From contig JADJAE010000056.1 of NCBI GenBank assembly GCA_016704445.1, positions 13,023 through 77,022 of the forward strand: 64,000 nucleotides of DNA, read 5' to 3'. The notes beneath the pieces were generated by a model. That model had not been told where the DNA came from. It did not search any database and saw nothing but the letters and a program-made list of their open reading frames with translations. A program made the position numbers and the translations under genes. This DNA comes from Deltaproteobacteria bacterium. Lineage in GTDB: Bacteria > Myxococcota_A > Polyangia > Polyangiales > Ga0077539. Below are positions 1-8,898 of this stretch, piece by piece; within the stretch, counting starts at the first letter, position 1, and every line of letters begins with the position of its first letter.

Positions 1-831
1 GAGCACGTCGTAGAGGTCGGCGCGGCGGTCGCGGAAGAAGCCCCAGGCGCCGCGCATCCGGCGGGAGAGCGCCAGGTCGAAGGTGGCGATCGCGGCCCCC
101 TCCTCGGTGCGCGAGAGCTCGGCCACCATGTCGCCGCGGTGGTCGGCGCAGAAGGAGCTGCCGTAGAACACCTGGCCGTCTTCGGTGCCGATGCGGTTGG
201 CGCCGCACACCGGGACCACGTTGCTCACCGCGTGGCCGATCATCGCGCGCTGCCACGGGTCGCGGGTGTCGAGCGAGGGGTCGTGGGGCTCGCTGCCGAT
301 CGCCGTGGGGTAGAGCAGCAGCTCGGCCCCGAGGAGCATCATCGCGCGGGCGCACTCGGGGTACCACTGGTCCCAGCAGATGCCGACGCCGAGGCTGCCG
401 TGGCGGGTGTTCCAGACCTTGAAGCCGGTGTCGCCGGGGCGGAAGTAGAACTTCTCCTCGTAGCCCGGGCCGTCGGGGATGTGGCTCTTGCGGTAGAGGC
501 CCATCACGGCGCCGTCGGCGTCCACCATGGCGAGGCTGTTGTAGTAGGCCTGACCCGCCACCTCGAAGAAGGACACCGGGATCACCACCCCGAGCTCGCG
601 GGCGAGGTCGGAGAAGCGGGCGATGGTGGGGTTGGCCTCGAAGGGCATCGCGCGGAGCAGCTCGCGCTCGTCCTCCACGCGGCAGAAATAGGGCCCTTCG
701 AAGAGCTCCGGGGGGAGGATGACGTTGGCGCCCCGCGCGGCGGCGGAGCGGACGTGGTCGATGACCCGGGCGACGTTGGTCTCCCGGTCATCGCCGAGGG
801 GGCACTGAATGACCGCGACGGTGGTCTTCAT
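1..831 (-). CDS. aguB: N-carbamoylputrescine amidase (partial, 3' end off window)
   Basis: Nitrilase-superfamily C-N hydrolase that converts N-carbamoylputrescine to putrescine, CO2 and ammonia, the last step of the agmatine route to putrescine; cytosolic. The gene is cut by the left window edge: 277 codons are visible and roughly the last 15 are missing. The Glu-Lys-Cys catalytic triad can be read: Glu in PPELFEGPYF (about residue 42), Lys in YRKSHIP (about 115) and Cys in GICWDQWYPE (about 152). The ATG at 829-831 lies 4 bases after the stop of the agmatine deiminase gene, so the two form an operon that is also a biochemical pair. The tail LYDVL at the edge fits the family's C-terminus. Confidence 0.93.
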   Translation of the reverse strand, partial: MKTTVAVIQCPLGDDRETNVARVIDHVRSAAARGANVILPPELFEGPYFCRVEDERELLRAMPFEANPTIARFSDLARELGVVIPVSFFEVAGQAYYNSLAMVDADGAVMGLYRKSHIPDGPGYEEKFYFRPGDTGFKVWNTRHGSLGVGICWDQWYPECARAMMLLGAELLLYPTAIGSEPHDPSLDTRDPWQRAMIGHAVSNVVPVCGANRIGTEDGQVFYGSSFCADHRGDMVAELSRTEEGAAIATFDLALSRRMRGAWGFFRDRRADLYDVL

Positions 832-835
832 GGCG

Positions 836-1879
836 TCAACCGATGCTCCGCTGGGTGGGCGAGCGCCGCGTGGGCTGCTGCTGGGTGATGCAGTGGAAGG
901 CGCCGCCGCCCTCCAGGATGGCCAGCGCGTCGACGGCCTCGACGTGGCGGCCGGGGAAGATCTTCTCGACGGCCTTCGCGGCGGCGTCGTCGTACGCGGT
1001 GCCGTAGGTCGGCACCACCACGGTGCGGTTGCCGATGTAGAAGTTCAGGTGGCTCGCGGGCATCACGCGGCCCTCTTCGTCTTCGACGCGGCCCGGCGAC
1101 GGCACGAAGACGAGCTCGATGGGGCGGCCGAGCGCGTCGCGCTGCCCGGTGAGCTCGTCGCGCAGGCGGTGCAGGATCTCCCGGTTGGGGTCGTCGCTGC
1201 CGGAGGGCTCCATCAGGGCGATGACGCCGGGGGCGACGAAGCGCGCGATGGTGTCGATGTGCCCGTCGGTGTGGTCGTTGATGAGGCCGTCGGTGACCCA
1301 GAGCATGGTGGTCCCGCCGAAGGCGTCGAGTACGGCGCGGGTGATGGCGGCCTCGTCCATCGCGGGGTTGCGGTTGGGGTTGAGCAGGCACTGCCGTGAG
1401 CTGAGCACCGTGCCCTCGCCGTCGACCTCGATGCTGCCGCCCTCCAGCACGTAGTCGTGGCGGATGGTGCGGAACCCAGAGGCCTTCGCGACCGCGTCTC
1501 CGACGGTGTCGTCATGCCGGAGGTTGTACTTGCCGCCCCAGCCGTTGAAGGCGAAGCGCGAGGCCACGACGGCGCCGGAGCGGTCGTGCATGAAGACCGG
1601 GAGCGTGTCGCGCACCCAGATGTCCCCGAAGGGAATCTGGTGGAAGCGCGCGTCGAGGCCTTCGAGGGCGGCGCGGGCGACGGTCTCCTCGATGGCGTCG
1701 GGCGCGAGCACCTCCAGCCGCTCTCCGCCGTGGCGGGCGATGGCGCGGGCGAGCGCCGTGACGGAGCGCCTCGCCTCGGGGAGGCCGAGCCTCCAGAGGT
1801 CTTCGTGGCTGGGCCACGCGAGCCAGACGGCGTCGTGCGGGGCCCACTCGGCGGGCTGAAGAATCGCGTCGGTGGTCAT
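836..1879 (-). CDS. aguA: Agmatine deiminase
   Basis: Porphyromonas-type peptidyl-arginine-deiminase fold enzyme that hydrolyses agmatine to N-carbamoylputrescine and ammonia. About 347 residues, a usual family length. Visible family motifs are PAEWAPHDAVWLAWP at the N-terminus, WVRDTLPVF, the His/Asp motif DHTDGHID, and GGGAFHCIT with the catalytic Cys near residue 330. I chose the ATG at 1877-1879; a GTG at 1892-1894 would add five residues (reads VSAAP) and has a weak GAGGGGG upstream, so the start is uncertain by 15 bases. It lies directly upstream of the amidase gene and is presumably cotranscribed with it. Confidence 0.93.
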   Translation of the reverse strand: MTTDAILQPAEWAPHDAVWLAWPSHEDLWRLGLPEARRSVTALARAIARHGGERLEVLAPDAIEETVARAALEGLDARFHQIPFGDIWVRDTLPVFMHDRSGAVVASRFAFNGWGGKYNLRHDDTVGDAVAKASGFRTIRHDYVLEGGSIEVDGEGTVLSSRQCLLNPNRNPAMDEAAITRAVLDAFGGTTMLWVTDGLINDHTDGHIDTIARFVAPGVIALMEPSGSDDPNREILHRLRDELTGQRDALGRPIELVFVPSPGRVEDEEGRVMPASHLNFYIGNRTVVVPTYGTAYDDAAAKAVEKIFPGRHVEAVDALAILEGGGAFHCITQQQPTRRSPTQRSIG

Positions 1880-1963
1880 CGGGGCCGCGGACACTACCCG
1901 CGAGCCCCCTCGGAGCCAACTGGCCTTGGCCCCGGGGGCTGTGCTCTCTTGCTGCGCCTGCCG

Positions 1964-3059
1964 ATGGAATCGAAGCTCGAAGAACTCTCCGCCGAACTCT
2001 CCGCCGCCGCCCTGCGCGCCCTCACCGACGACTGGCGCAACCTCAACTACGGGCTATTCCAGGACCGCATGCGCCCCCCCGCGATGCGCCTCTCCAGCGC
2101 CACGGGCTTCCTCGGGCGCTGGATGCGGGGCGAGCGCGCCATCGAGGTGTCGCGGCGCTTCCTGCTCGATCAGCCCTGGGGCGTGGTGCTGGAGGTGCTC
2201 AAGCACGAGATGGCCCACCAGTTCGTCGACGAGGTCATCGGGGTGCGCGACGAGACCGCGCACGGGCCCGTGTTTCAGCGGGTGTGCGCCGACCGGGGCA
2301 TCGACGGAGGCGCCACCGGGGTGCCCGAGGCGAGCGGGGCGACGGACGCGGCCACGGCCTCGGCGCTCGACAAGATCGCCAAGCTGCTCGCGCTGGCCGG
2401 GAGCCCCAACGAGCACGAGGCGCAGGCCGCGATGAACACCGCGCAGAAGCTGATGCTCAAGTACAACCTCGACGCGGTGCGGGCGAAGGCCGCGCGGGGG
2501 TACATCCACAAGCACCTGGGAGAGCCCAGCGGGCGCGTCGAGGAGGCGTCGCGCTTCCTCGCGGCGATCCTGTCCGAGCACTTCTTCGTGCAGTGCATCT
2601 GGGTCAACGTGTGGCGCGTGCGGGAGGGCCGCGGGGCCTCGGTGCTGGAGGTCATCGGCACGCCGGAGAACGTCTCCATGGCCGAGTACGTCCACTCCTT
2701 CCTCGACCACACCGCGGACGCCCGCTGGACGCTGCACAAGCGCCAGAACCGGCCTCACCGGCGACCGCGACCGGCGGGCCTACCGCACCGGCGTGATGAT
2801 GGGCTTCCTCGAGAAGCTCCGCGCCGAGCGCAAGGGCCAGCAGGAGACCGGCCTCGTCTGGGCGGGCGACCCGGCGCTGGACGAGTATTACCAGCGCAGG
2901 TATCCGAGGGTGCGCACCATCAGCCGCGCGGCGGCCACGCGCACCTCGGCCCACGCCGAGGGCCGCGAGGCGGGCAAGAGCCTGGTGCTCCACAAGGGCG
3001 TCGACGGCTCCAAGGGGTCGCGCGGCGGCGGAGGGCTGCTGGGCCCCGGCCGCTCGTAG
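1964..3059 (+). CDS. SprT-like / DUF2786 metalloprotein (one frameshift near 2749)
   Basis: The first part carries a zinc-protease-like site (LKHEMAHQF, residues about 85-93, and a later AHGPVF) as in SprT-like proteins, followed by a DUF2786 segment (KIAKLLALAGSPNEHEA). The frame beginning at ATG 1964 is interrupted: after LHKRQN the protein sense continues in another frame as GLTGDRDRRAYRTGVMMGF to the stop at 3057-3059. One surplus C around 2748-2750 (aaccgg) explains the shift, so I treat this as one gene of about 364 residues with a likely sequence error. It is divergent from aguA. Molecular role unknown; metal binding is inferred from HExxH only. Confidence 0.75.
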
Positions 3060-3089
3060 CCGCAGCGGGTCGAAGCTATCGTCGGCGCC

Positions 3090-5319
3090 ATGAGAGCGCA
3101 GCGCGGAGCGGTGTGGGCGGCGGCGTCGGTGGTGGCCCTGGCGGCGTGCGGTACCGCGAGGCACCGGGTGCGCTCGGTCGTGCGCCATCCACCGGGCGCC
3201 CCGGCGGGTGAGCTCGCGAGGTACGTCGCTCCGACCGCGGCGCTCGACCGGGCGGCGATGAGGGCGCGCCTCCCGACGGATCACCGGCTGACGCCGACGG
3301 AGCTGCTCTCCCTGCACGCCGTGCCCTTCGCCAGTGAGACGGAGGTCGATCCCGACGACGTGGAGGGGATGTCCGCGGTGCAGCGAGGTCCCTTCGCGCT
3401 ACGGGGGGAGGAGCTGGAGCACCTGAGGGCCCGCGGCTTCGCCCTCGCGCCGAGGCTCCACCGCCCCAACTTCATCTCCGGCTACGTCTCCCTCTACGTG
3501 GCCGACCAGCCCGTGTACCTGAGCGCGGACGTCATCTTCAACGCGCTCCACGAGAGCTTCGACACCCTGGTCGCCGACATCGAGCAGCACGCCCTCGCGA
3601 GCTCCCTCTCCGAGGGCCTCTCGGGGCTGCACCGGGCGCTCGCCGGGCCCTCTGGCGCCGCGCTTCCGGGGGAGACCCGCGTCGACCTCGACACCTACCT
3701 CGCGACCGCCCGGGGCCTCCTCGAAGCGACGCCCGTCGAGCCCGTGGCCGGGGCCGACGCCGCGGCCATTCGCGCACTCGTCGCGGCCGCGACCGCGGGC
3801 ACCGGCAATGCGCGCATCGACCTCTTCGGCAGCCCGAGAGACGTGGACCTCTCGCAGATGCGCCCTCGCGGCCACTACGCGGGAGATCCTTCGAGGGAGC
3901 GGTACTTCCGGGCGGTGATGTTCCTGGGGAGGGAGGGGTTGCGGCTGGTGGACGTGGTCGAGGGCCGACGGGTGCTGCGACGACGCCAGCTCTCCGCCGC
4001 GCTCGCGCTGCGCTCGCTCTCCGACACGGCGACGCGTGCTGCCTTCACCCGCGTGGAGCAGGCCATCGGGGCCTTCGCGGGAGAGCCCGAGGCGCTGACC
4101 TTCACCGACCTCGACGCCCTCGCGTCGGCGGTCGCGGGCCCCGCGAGCGCCTCCGACGAGGGCCTACTGTCGCTCATCGACGCGCAGCGGGGAGAGCGCC
4201 CCCGGGTGGCCACCTCGCTGCTGGTGCACCCCGACGGCTTCGACGGGACGGTGCCGCAGCCGGTGACCTTCTCCTTCGCTCCGCAGCGCTACACCCCCGA
4301 CTCGATGGTGCTCTCGCGGGTGAGCTTCGACCGCGTCGACGCCGGGCGCGTGCCGAGGATGATGCCCGATCCGCTGGACGCCGCCTTCGCCGCGCTGGGC
4401 AACGACCAGGCGGCCGCGCTGCTGCGCCCCTCGCTCGACCGCCACGACTACGCGACGGAGCTCGTCACCGCGCGCGAGCTCGTCGACGCCCACGAGGCCA
4501 CCTACTGGCAGGGGCAGCCTCTACGCCTCCTGGACCGCCGCGCTGCGCACGCTCTCGCCGCGGGAGACCTCTCCGAGGGGGCCTCGCTGCCCGCGACGAT
4601 GACCACCGAGGCGTGGGGACGACGGCTGCTCAACACGCAGATGGCGGCGTGGGCGGAGGTTCGCCACGACATGGTGCTCTACGCCGCGCAGTCGTACTCG
4701 ATGTCGCTGGGGTGCTCGTACCCGCAGGCCTACGTCGACCCCTACCCCGCGGTGTGGAGCGCGCTGGGCCGATGGACCGAGCGGGCGCAGTCGCTGGTGG
4801 GGAGCGTCGCGTGGCGTGACGAGCCCGCGCGGGCGCGCTGGACGCGCTGGGCCGCGGGGGCGCGGGAGGTGGTGCGGCGGCTCCGGGGAGATCGCCGAGC
4901 GGGAGCGGGCGGGGGGAGAGCCCACGGAGGCGCAGCTCGCGTGGGTGAACCAGGCGCTCAACGCCCGCGAGGTCAACGTGGTGTGCGCGACCGAGCTGCG
5001 CGTCGACGGCGGCTGGCTCTACGACCTGTACGAGCCGAGGATGCAGCTCGGCACCGACCGGGCGATCGTGGCGGACGTGCACACGCAGCCCGACGACGAG
5101 GAGGGCAACCCCGTCGGGCGGGTGCTGCACATCGGGACCGCGGCGCCGCAGGCGATGGTGGTGGTCGCGGGCGCTCCGGGGCGGGAGCGGGCCTACGTGG
5201 GCTTCGCGTCGAGCTACCGGGAGCGGGTGACGGAGAACTTCGACCGGCTCACCGACCAGCGCTGGCGGCAGGAGATCGCTAGGTCCGCGGCGCCGGCGTG
5301 GATGACGCCGGGGCGGTAG
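3090..5319 (+). CDS. DUF3160-type lipoprotein (one frameshift near 4883)
   Basis: Starts with a lipoprotein signal (VALAACG, lipobox Cys about residue 21) and continues with long conserved-looking segments such as FISGYVSLY, PVYLSADVIFNALHES and SYSMSLGCSYPQAYVDPYP, a pattern I associate with DUF3160 proteins of unknown function. The reading frame changes near 4883: one frame ends in AAGAREVVRRL and the sense resumes as GEIAERERAGGEPTEAQ to the stop at 5317-5319. One extra base in ctccgggg accounts for it. It sits 30 bases after the SprT-like gene and ends 1 base from a convergent lipoprotein gene. Predicted to be anchored in the outer membrane or periplasm. Confidence 0.7.
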
Positions 5320-5320
5320 C

Positions 5321-6274
5321 TCAGCGGGTGCCCGCGGTGCAGGCGTGGTTGAGGCAGACGGCGGGCGGCGGGGCGGCGCAGCGGGCCACCGGGCAGGACA
5401 GGCGGAAGTTCGAGCAGTAGCGCTGGTAGTTGCGGTCGAAGCGCGTGGCGGAGGTGACGTTGAGCGCGGTGCTCGGGCAGAGGGCGCAGTAGCAGTCCGT
5501 GGTGGAGGCGACGTCGTGGCCCCGGGTGGCCATGGTGCACTCGGCGTCGGTGTCGCAGTAGACCGCGTCGGACACGCCGGGCGACAGGCGGAGGTAGAAC
5601 TGCGACGCGACGAGGCTGCGGCTCTCGCCGGTGGTGCGGACGGCGCCCGCGACCAGCAGGCCCGGCGCGGCGGAGAGCGCGGAGGCGGCGGCGCGGCGGT
5701 CGGCGCGGCTGACGTCCGCGACGCCATCGAGGTCGACGCCCGTCAGGGCGTAGCGGGTCGTGCCGTTGAGCTTGTTGGCGTCGTAGGTGGGGCACGGGGC
5801 GCGCACGCAGACGCGCGGGGTGTTGTAGGCCTCGTAGACCGTGGCGGTGGTCGCGGCGTCGGTGACGGCGCGCCAGCCCTCCTGCACCACGAGCTGACCG
5901 AGGTTGCCGAAGGAGCCGTAGGTCTTCGCGACGAGGCGCCCGCGGAGGATGACGTCACGCTCGCCGAAGGCGTCGACCTCCACGGACGAGAGGCCGAGAC
6001 CCGTGTAGTCCGCCTCGGCGACGTAGCACTCCCGGGCCATCGATCCGTCGGCGCAGCGGAGGGTGCGCTGGTTGACCCGGCTCACCCAGAGGCCTCCGCA
6101 GAGCGGCGAGACGCAGCGGCGGGTGTCCTGACGGACGCGGACGTAGGAGCCCGCGACGCGCAGCTCGTCGTCGGCGACGTCCTCGTAGGAGTCGTCGTCG
6201 ACGGGCGCGCACGCCGCGAGCGAGAGACCGAGCGAGAGGCAGAGCAACCCGAGGCGGGAAATGGAGAGGGACAT
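5321..6274 (-). CDS. DUF6748-like lipoprotein
   Basis: A 317-residue predicted lipoprotein (signal LSLGLSLAAC, lipobox Cys at about 22). The region after the signal reads GSYVRVRQDTRRC..PLCGGLWVSRVN, resembling the DUF6748 family; the rest is Cys-rich, with paired cysteines near the C-terminus (CYCALC, CPVARC, CLNHAC) that probably form disulfides outside the cytoplasm. Start ATG 6272-6274 is supported by AGGAG nine bases upstream. It converges tail to tail with the DUF3160 gene with only one base between stop codons. Function unknown; the family assignment is from pattern memory and moderate. Confidence 0.7.
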   Translation of the reverse strand: MSLSISRLGLLCLSLGLSLAACAPVDDDSYEDVADDELRVAGSYVRVRQDTRRCVSPLCGGLWVSRVNQRTLRCADGSMARECYVAEADYTGLGLSSVEVDAFGERDVILRGRLVAKTYGSFGNLGQLVVQEGWRAVTDAATTATVYEAYNTPRVCVRAPCPTYDANKLNGTTRYALTGVDLDGVADVSRADRRAAASALSAAPGLLVAGAVRTTGESRSLVASQFYLRLSPGVSDAVYCDTDAECTMATRGHDVASTTDCYCALCPSTALNVTSATRFDRNYQRYCSNFRLSCPVARCAAPPPAVCLNHACTAGTR

Positions 6275-6407
6275 CAGGGGAAGCTCCTGCGTGAGGCGGG
6301 GATCGGGCGGGGGGAGGCACCCACTGCCCTCCTCATCACCCGGGGCGCGGGATACGTGAGCCCGCCGCGCCCGTCAACGGGGGGCCCCTACGGACCGGTG
6401 CCCCGAG

Positions 6408-6926
6408 TCAGAGCCGCATCCCCATGAAGGCCACGTCGAGCCAGCGCTCGAACTTGTACCCCGCCTCCTTGAGCAGCCCGAAGGTCTCGAAGCCGCACGC
6501 GTGGTGCAGCGCCATCGAGGCCGCGTTGCCCGCGTCGACCACGCCCACCATGGTGTGGAAGCCCCTCCCCCGGGCGTGCTCGACCAGCGGCGCGATGAGC
6601 CGTCGGCCGACCCCGCGACGGCGCGCCGACGAGGCGACGTAGACCGAGTGCTCGCACGCGAAGCGCCACCCGGGCCGCGAGCGGAACAGCCCGTAGGTCG
6701 CGAAGCCCAGCACCCCGACGGCCGGATCGTCGGCCACCAGGAAGCCGTACCCGTCGCGGACCTTGTCGTCGAAGAGCGCCTCCTGCTGCGCCAGCTCGCG
6801 AGGCTCGTAGTCGAAGGTCGCGGTCGTGCGCAGCACCGCGTCGTTGTAGATCGCCACCACCGCCGCCATGTCGTCGCGCCGCGCCGCGCGCACCACCAGC
6901 GGGTCCACCGTATCGGTCGTCGTCAT
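6408..6926 (-). CDS. GNAT-family N-acetyltransferase
   Basis: 172-residue acetyl-CoA-dependent N-acetyltransferase of the Gcn5-related fold. The acetyl-CoA pyrophosphate loop is visible as SVYVASSARRRGVGRRL (about residues 94-110), and the downstream NAASMALHHACGFE matches motif B. Overall layout (AIYNDAVLRTTATFD near the N-terminus) is like the phosphinothricin/methionine-sulfoximine acetyltransferase subgroup, but the true substrate is unknown. Its ATG at 6924-6926 begins 2 bases after the stop of the M1 peptidase gene, so it is the last gene of a kinase-peptidase-acetyltransferase operon. Confidence 0.88.
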   Translation of the reverse strand: MTTTDTVDPLVVRAARRDDMAAVVAIYNDAVLRTTATFDYEPRELAQQEALFDDKVRDGYGFLVADDPAVGVLGFATYGLFRSRPGWRFACEHSVYVASSARRRGVGRRLIAPLVEHARGRGFHTMVGVVDAGNAASMALHHACGFETFGLLKEAGYKFERWLDVAFMGMRL

Positions 6927-6928
6927 CG

Positions 6929-8875
6929 CTACTGCGTCTCGAGCTGCTGCATCACGCCGTTGAGGAGCTCCTGGAGCTGCTGCGGGGAGACGTCTCCGCC
7001 CGGCGTCCCCGGCCTCGCCGGCGTAGCCCCGCCGCCCCCGAGGCCCTGGAGCATCGGACCCAGCATCCGCAGTGCGTCCTGCATCTCCGGCGACACCTGT
7101 CCGCCGGGGCCGCCGAGCATGTTGCCCACCAGGGCGCCGAGGTCCATCTGCCCGAGGTCCTCGTCGCCGTGGGCCTCGTGAAGCCAGCGCCTCGCGAGCG
7201 CCCGGTAGCGCGCCGCGTGGGCGCGGTCTTCGGCCACGAGCGCGTCGAGGAAGCCCGTCGCGGGCGCCGTGCGGAAGCGCCACGTCGTCACGTACCGCTG
7301 CATCGCCCGCCAGAACACCGGGTCGCCCGCGGCCGAGCGCCACGCGTTGTAGAGGTACGGGCCCTTGCCGTAGACGAGCCCCGCGTAGGCGATGGGCGTC
7401 GCGAAGGCCGACGCGGGGCGATCGACGGCGGCGTCGGCCTGCCCCAGCGTGCGCATGAACTGGTAGTTCATCTTGATCTGCATGTCGGCGTCGCGGCGGG
7501 AGCGCTCGACGCCGTAGCGCTCCTCCAGGTAGAGCGCCGCGGACCACTGGGCGAGCGACTCGTCGATGAAGGGGTGCGCTCGGGAGTCGCTGCCCACCAG
7601 CCCGTGCCACCACTGGTGCGCCACCTCGTGGGCCGTCACGAACTCCAGCATCGACGGCAGCATCTGCCCCAGCATCGCCGACGCCCCGCCGCCTCCTCCG
7701 CCCAGCGCGGAGAGCAGCCCACCGAGGTCGCCGAGCCCGCCGCCCGGCGTGGCCCCCACCCTCGTCGGCACCGACGGCGCATCGCCGTAGAACATGCTCG
7801 CGACGGTCACCAGCCCAGGAAACTCCACGCCCCCGGCGCCCCCTACGAGCGGCGCCTCCACCACGTCGAGGTCGACGTAGGGGTACGCTCCGAAGCGCCG
7901 CTGGAAGACGCCGAGCGAGCTGGCCGCCACGTCCAGCACCCGAAGCCCCGCCTCTCGGTGCTGCCGCAGGAAGATCGAGCGCACCTCGACCTCGCCCACC
8001 CGCCTCGTGGCGACCTCCAGCGTCGCTCCCGCCATCACCGCGAAGTCGCGCACCACCGCCGCGCCGACCTCCACCCGCTGTCGCCCCGCGGCCTCGCTGC
8101 GCCGCAGGACGGTTCCGGTCGTCGCGAGGGTGTAGCCCGAGGGCAGGTCGATGAGCGCGTGGACGTTGGAGAGGTCATCGGAGCCCAGGTCGCCGACCGC
8201 TCCGCCGTCCGAGCGCTCCCAGCGGCCTCCCACGCGGCGAGCGAGCACCGGGTAGAAGTTGGCCATGCTCACGATGCCGTCTCCCACGGCGAGCAGCCCG
8301 TAGTCCCCGCCGCTCTCCCCCGAGGACAGCGCGCTGAGCGACTCCATCCCCTGCGCCATGAGGCCGCTGCGCCCCGCGGCGATCTCCGGGAGCGTCGCCT
8401 GCAGGTCGAGCGTCACCCGGAGCCTGCCGCCGGGAGCGATTGGAGCGGCCGGGCGCACCACGATCACCGACGGGGACTCGGCGCTCACCGCGCAGCTCGA
8501 CCCGACGCAGGCGCCTCGGGTGAAGCGCACCGGCGGGGTCCACGCTGGCTCTCCCGGACGGCGGGGGGGTGGGCGCACCGCGTTGGCGTAGAGCCGCAGC
8601 ACCAGCTCGCGCATGGGCGAGCGCTCGGTGTTGGTGAAGTAGACCTCCTCGCGCAGCGTGAAGGTGCGCGGCCCCGGCTGCACCGTGAGCGTGAGGTCGT
8701 AGCCGGGGAGCGCGTCGAGCGCGGTGATCCCCGACGAGGCGAGCGCCTGGCGCGCCACCGGCCGGAGCGAGGCCAGCGAGGGGGTGGCGTCGTAGAAGGG
8801 CGCGGGCTGCGCGTGGAGGGCGGCGGTCGAGAGCAGCGCGAAGCCCAGCGCCGAGGCCTTCGGGAGTGGTCGCAT
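6929..8875 (-). CDS. M1-like gluzincin metallopeptidase, secreted
   Basis: About 648 residues with a cleavable signal peptide (ALGFALLSTAALHAQ). The zinc site is clear: HEVAHQWWHG (about residues 425-434) followed by the third ligand Glu in FIDESLAQW. Upstream GGVEFPG takes the place of the GxMEN motif of classical M1 aminopeptidases. A glycine-rich insertion (GGGLGDLGG..LGGGGGG) sits just before the zinc motif and a related Gly/Leu/Met-rich low-complexity tail ends the protein. Start chosen at ATG 8873-8875, 23 bases after the kinase stop, which gives a normal signal peptide. Probably digests extracellular peptides; substrate unknown. Confidence 0.85.
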   Translation of the reverse strand: MRPLPKASALGFALLSTAALHAQPAPFYDATPSLASLRPVARQALASSGITALDALPGYDLTLTVQPGPRTFTLREEVYFTNTERSPMRELVLRLYANAVRPPPRRPGEPAWTPPVRFTRGACVGSSCAVSAESPSVIVVRPAAPIAPGGRLRVTLDLQATLPEIAAGRSGLMAQGMESLSALSSGESGGDYGLLAVGDGIVSMANFYPVLARRVGGRWERSDGGAVGDLGSDDLSNVHALIDLPSGYTLATTGTVLRRSEAAGRQRVEVGAAVVRDFAVMAGATLEVATRRVGEVEVRSIFLRQHREAGLRVLDVAASSLGVFQRRFGAYPYVDLDVVEAPLVGGAGGVEFPGLVTVASMFYGDAPSVPTRVGATPGGGLGDLGGLLSALGGGGGGASAMLGQMLPSMLEFVTAHEVAHQWWHGLVGSDSRAHPFIDESLAQWSAALYLEERYGVERSRRDADMQIKMNYQFMRTLGQADAAVDRPASAFATPIAYAGLVYGKGPYLYNAWRSAAGDPVFWRAMQRYVTTWRFRTAPATGFLDALVAEDRAHAARYRALARRWLHEAHGDEDLGQMDLGALVGNMLGGPGGQVSPEMQDALRMLGPMLQGLGGGGATPARPGTPGGDVSPQQLQELLNGVMQQLETQ

Positions 8876-8898
8876 GGCGCGGAGCGTAGCGCGCGCGG

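Noticed and set aside
1457..1963. Upstream extension of the SprT-like gene into the agmatine deiminase region
   Set aside because: This stretch is antisense to a well-conserved gene and reads as Arg/Gly/Ala noise; the protein sense begins at ATG 1964.
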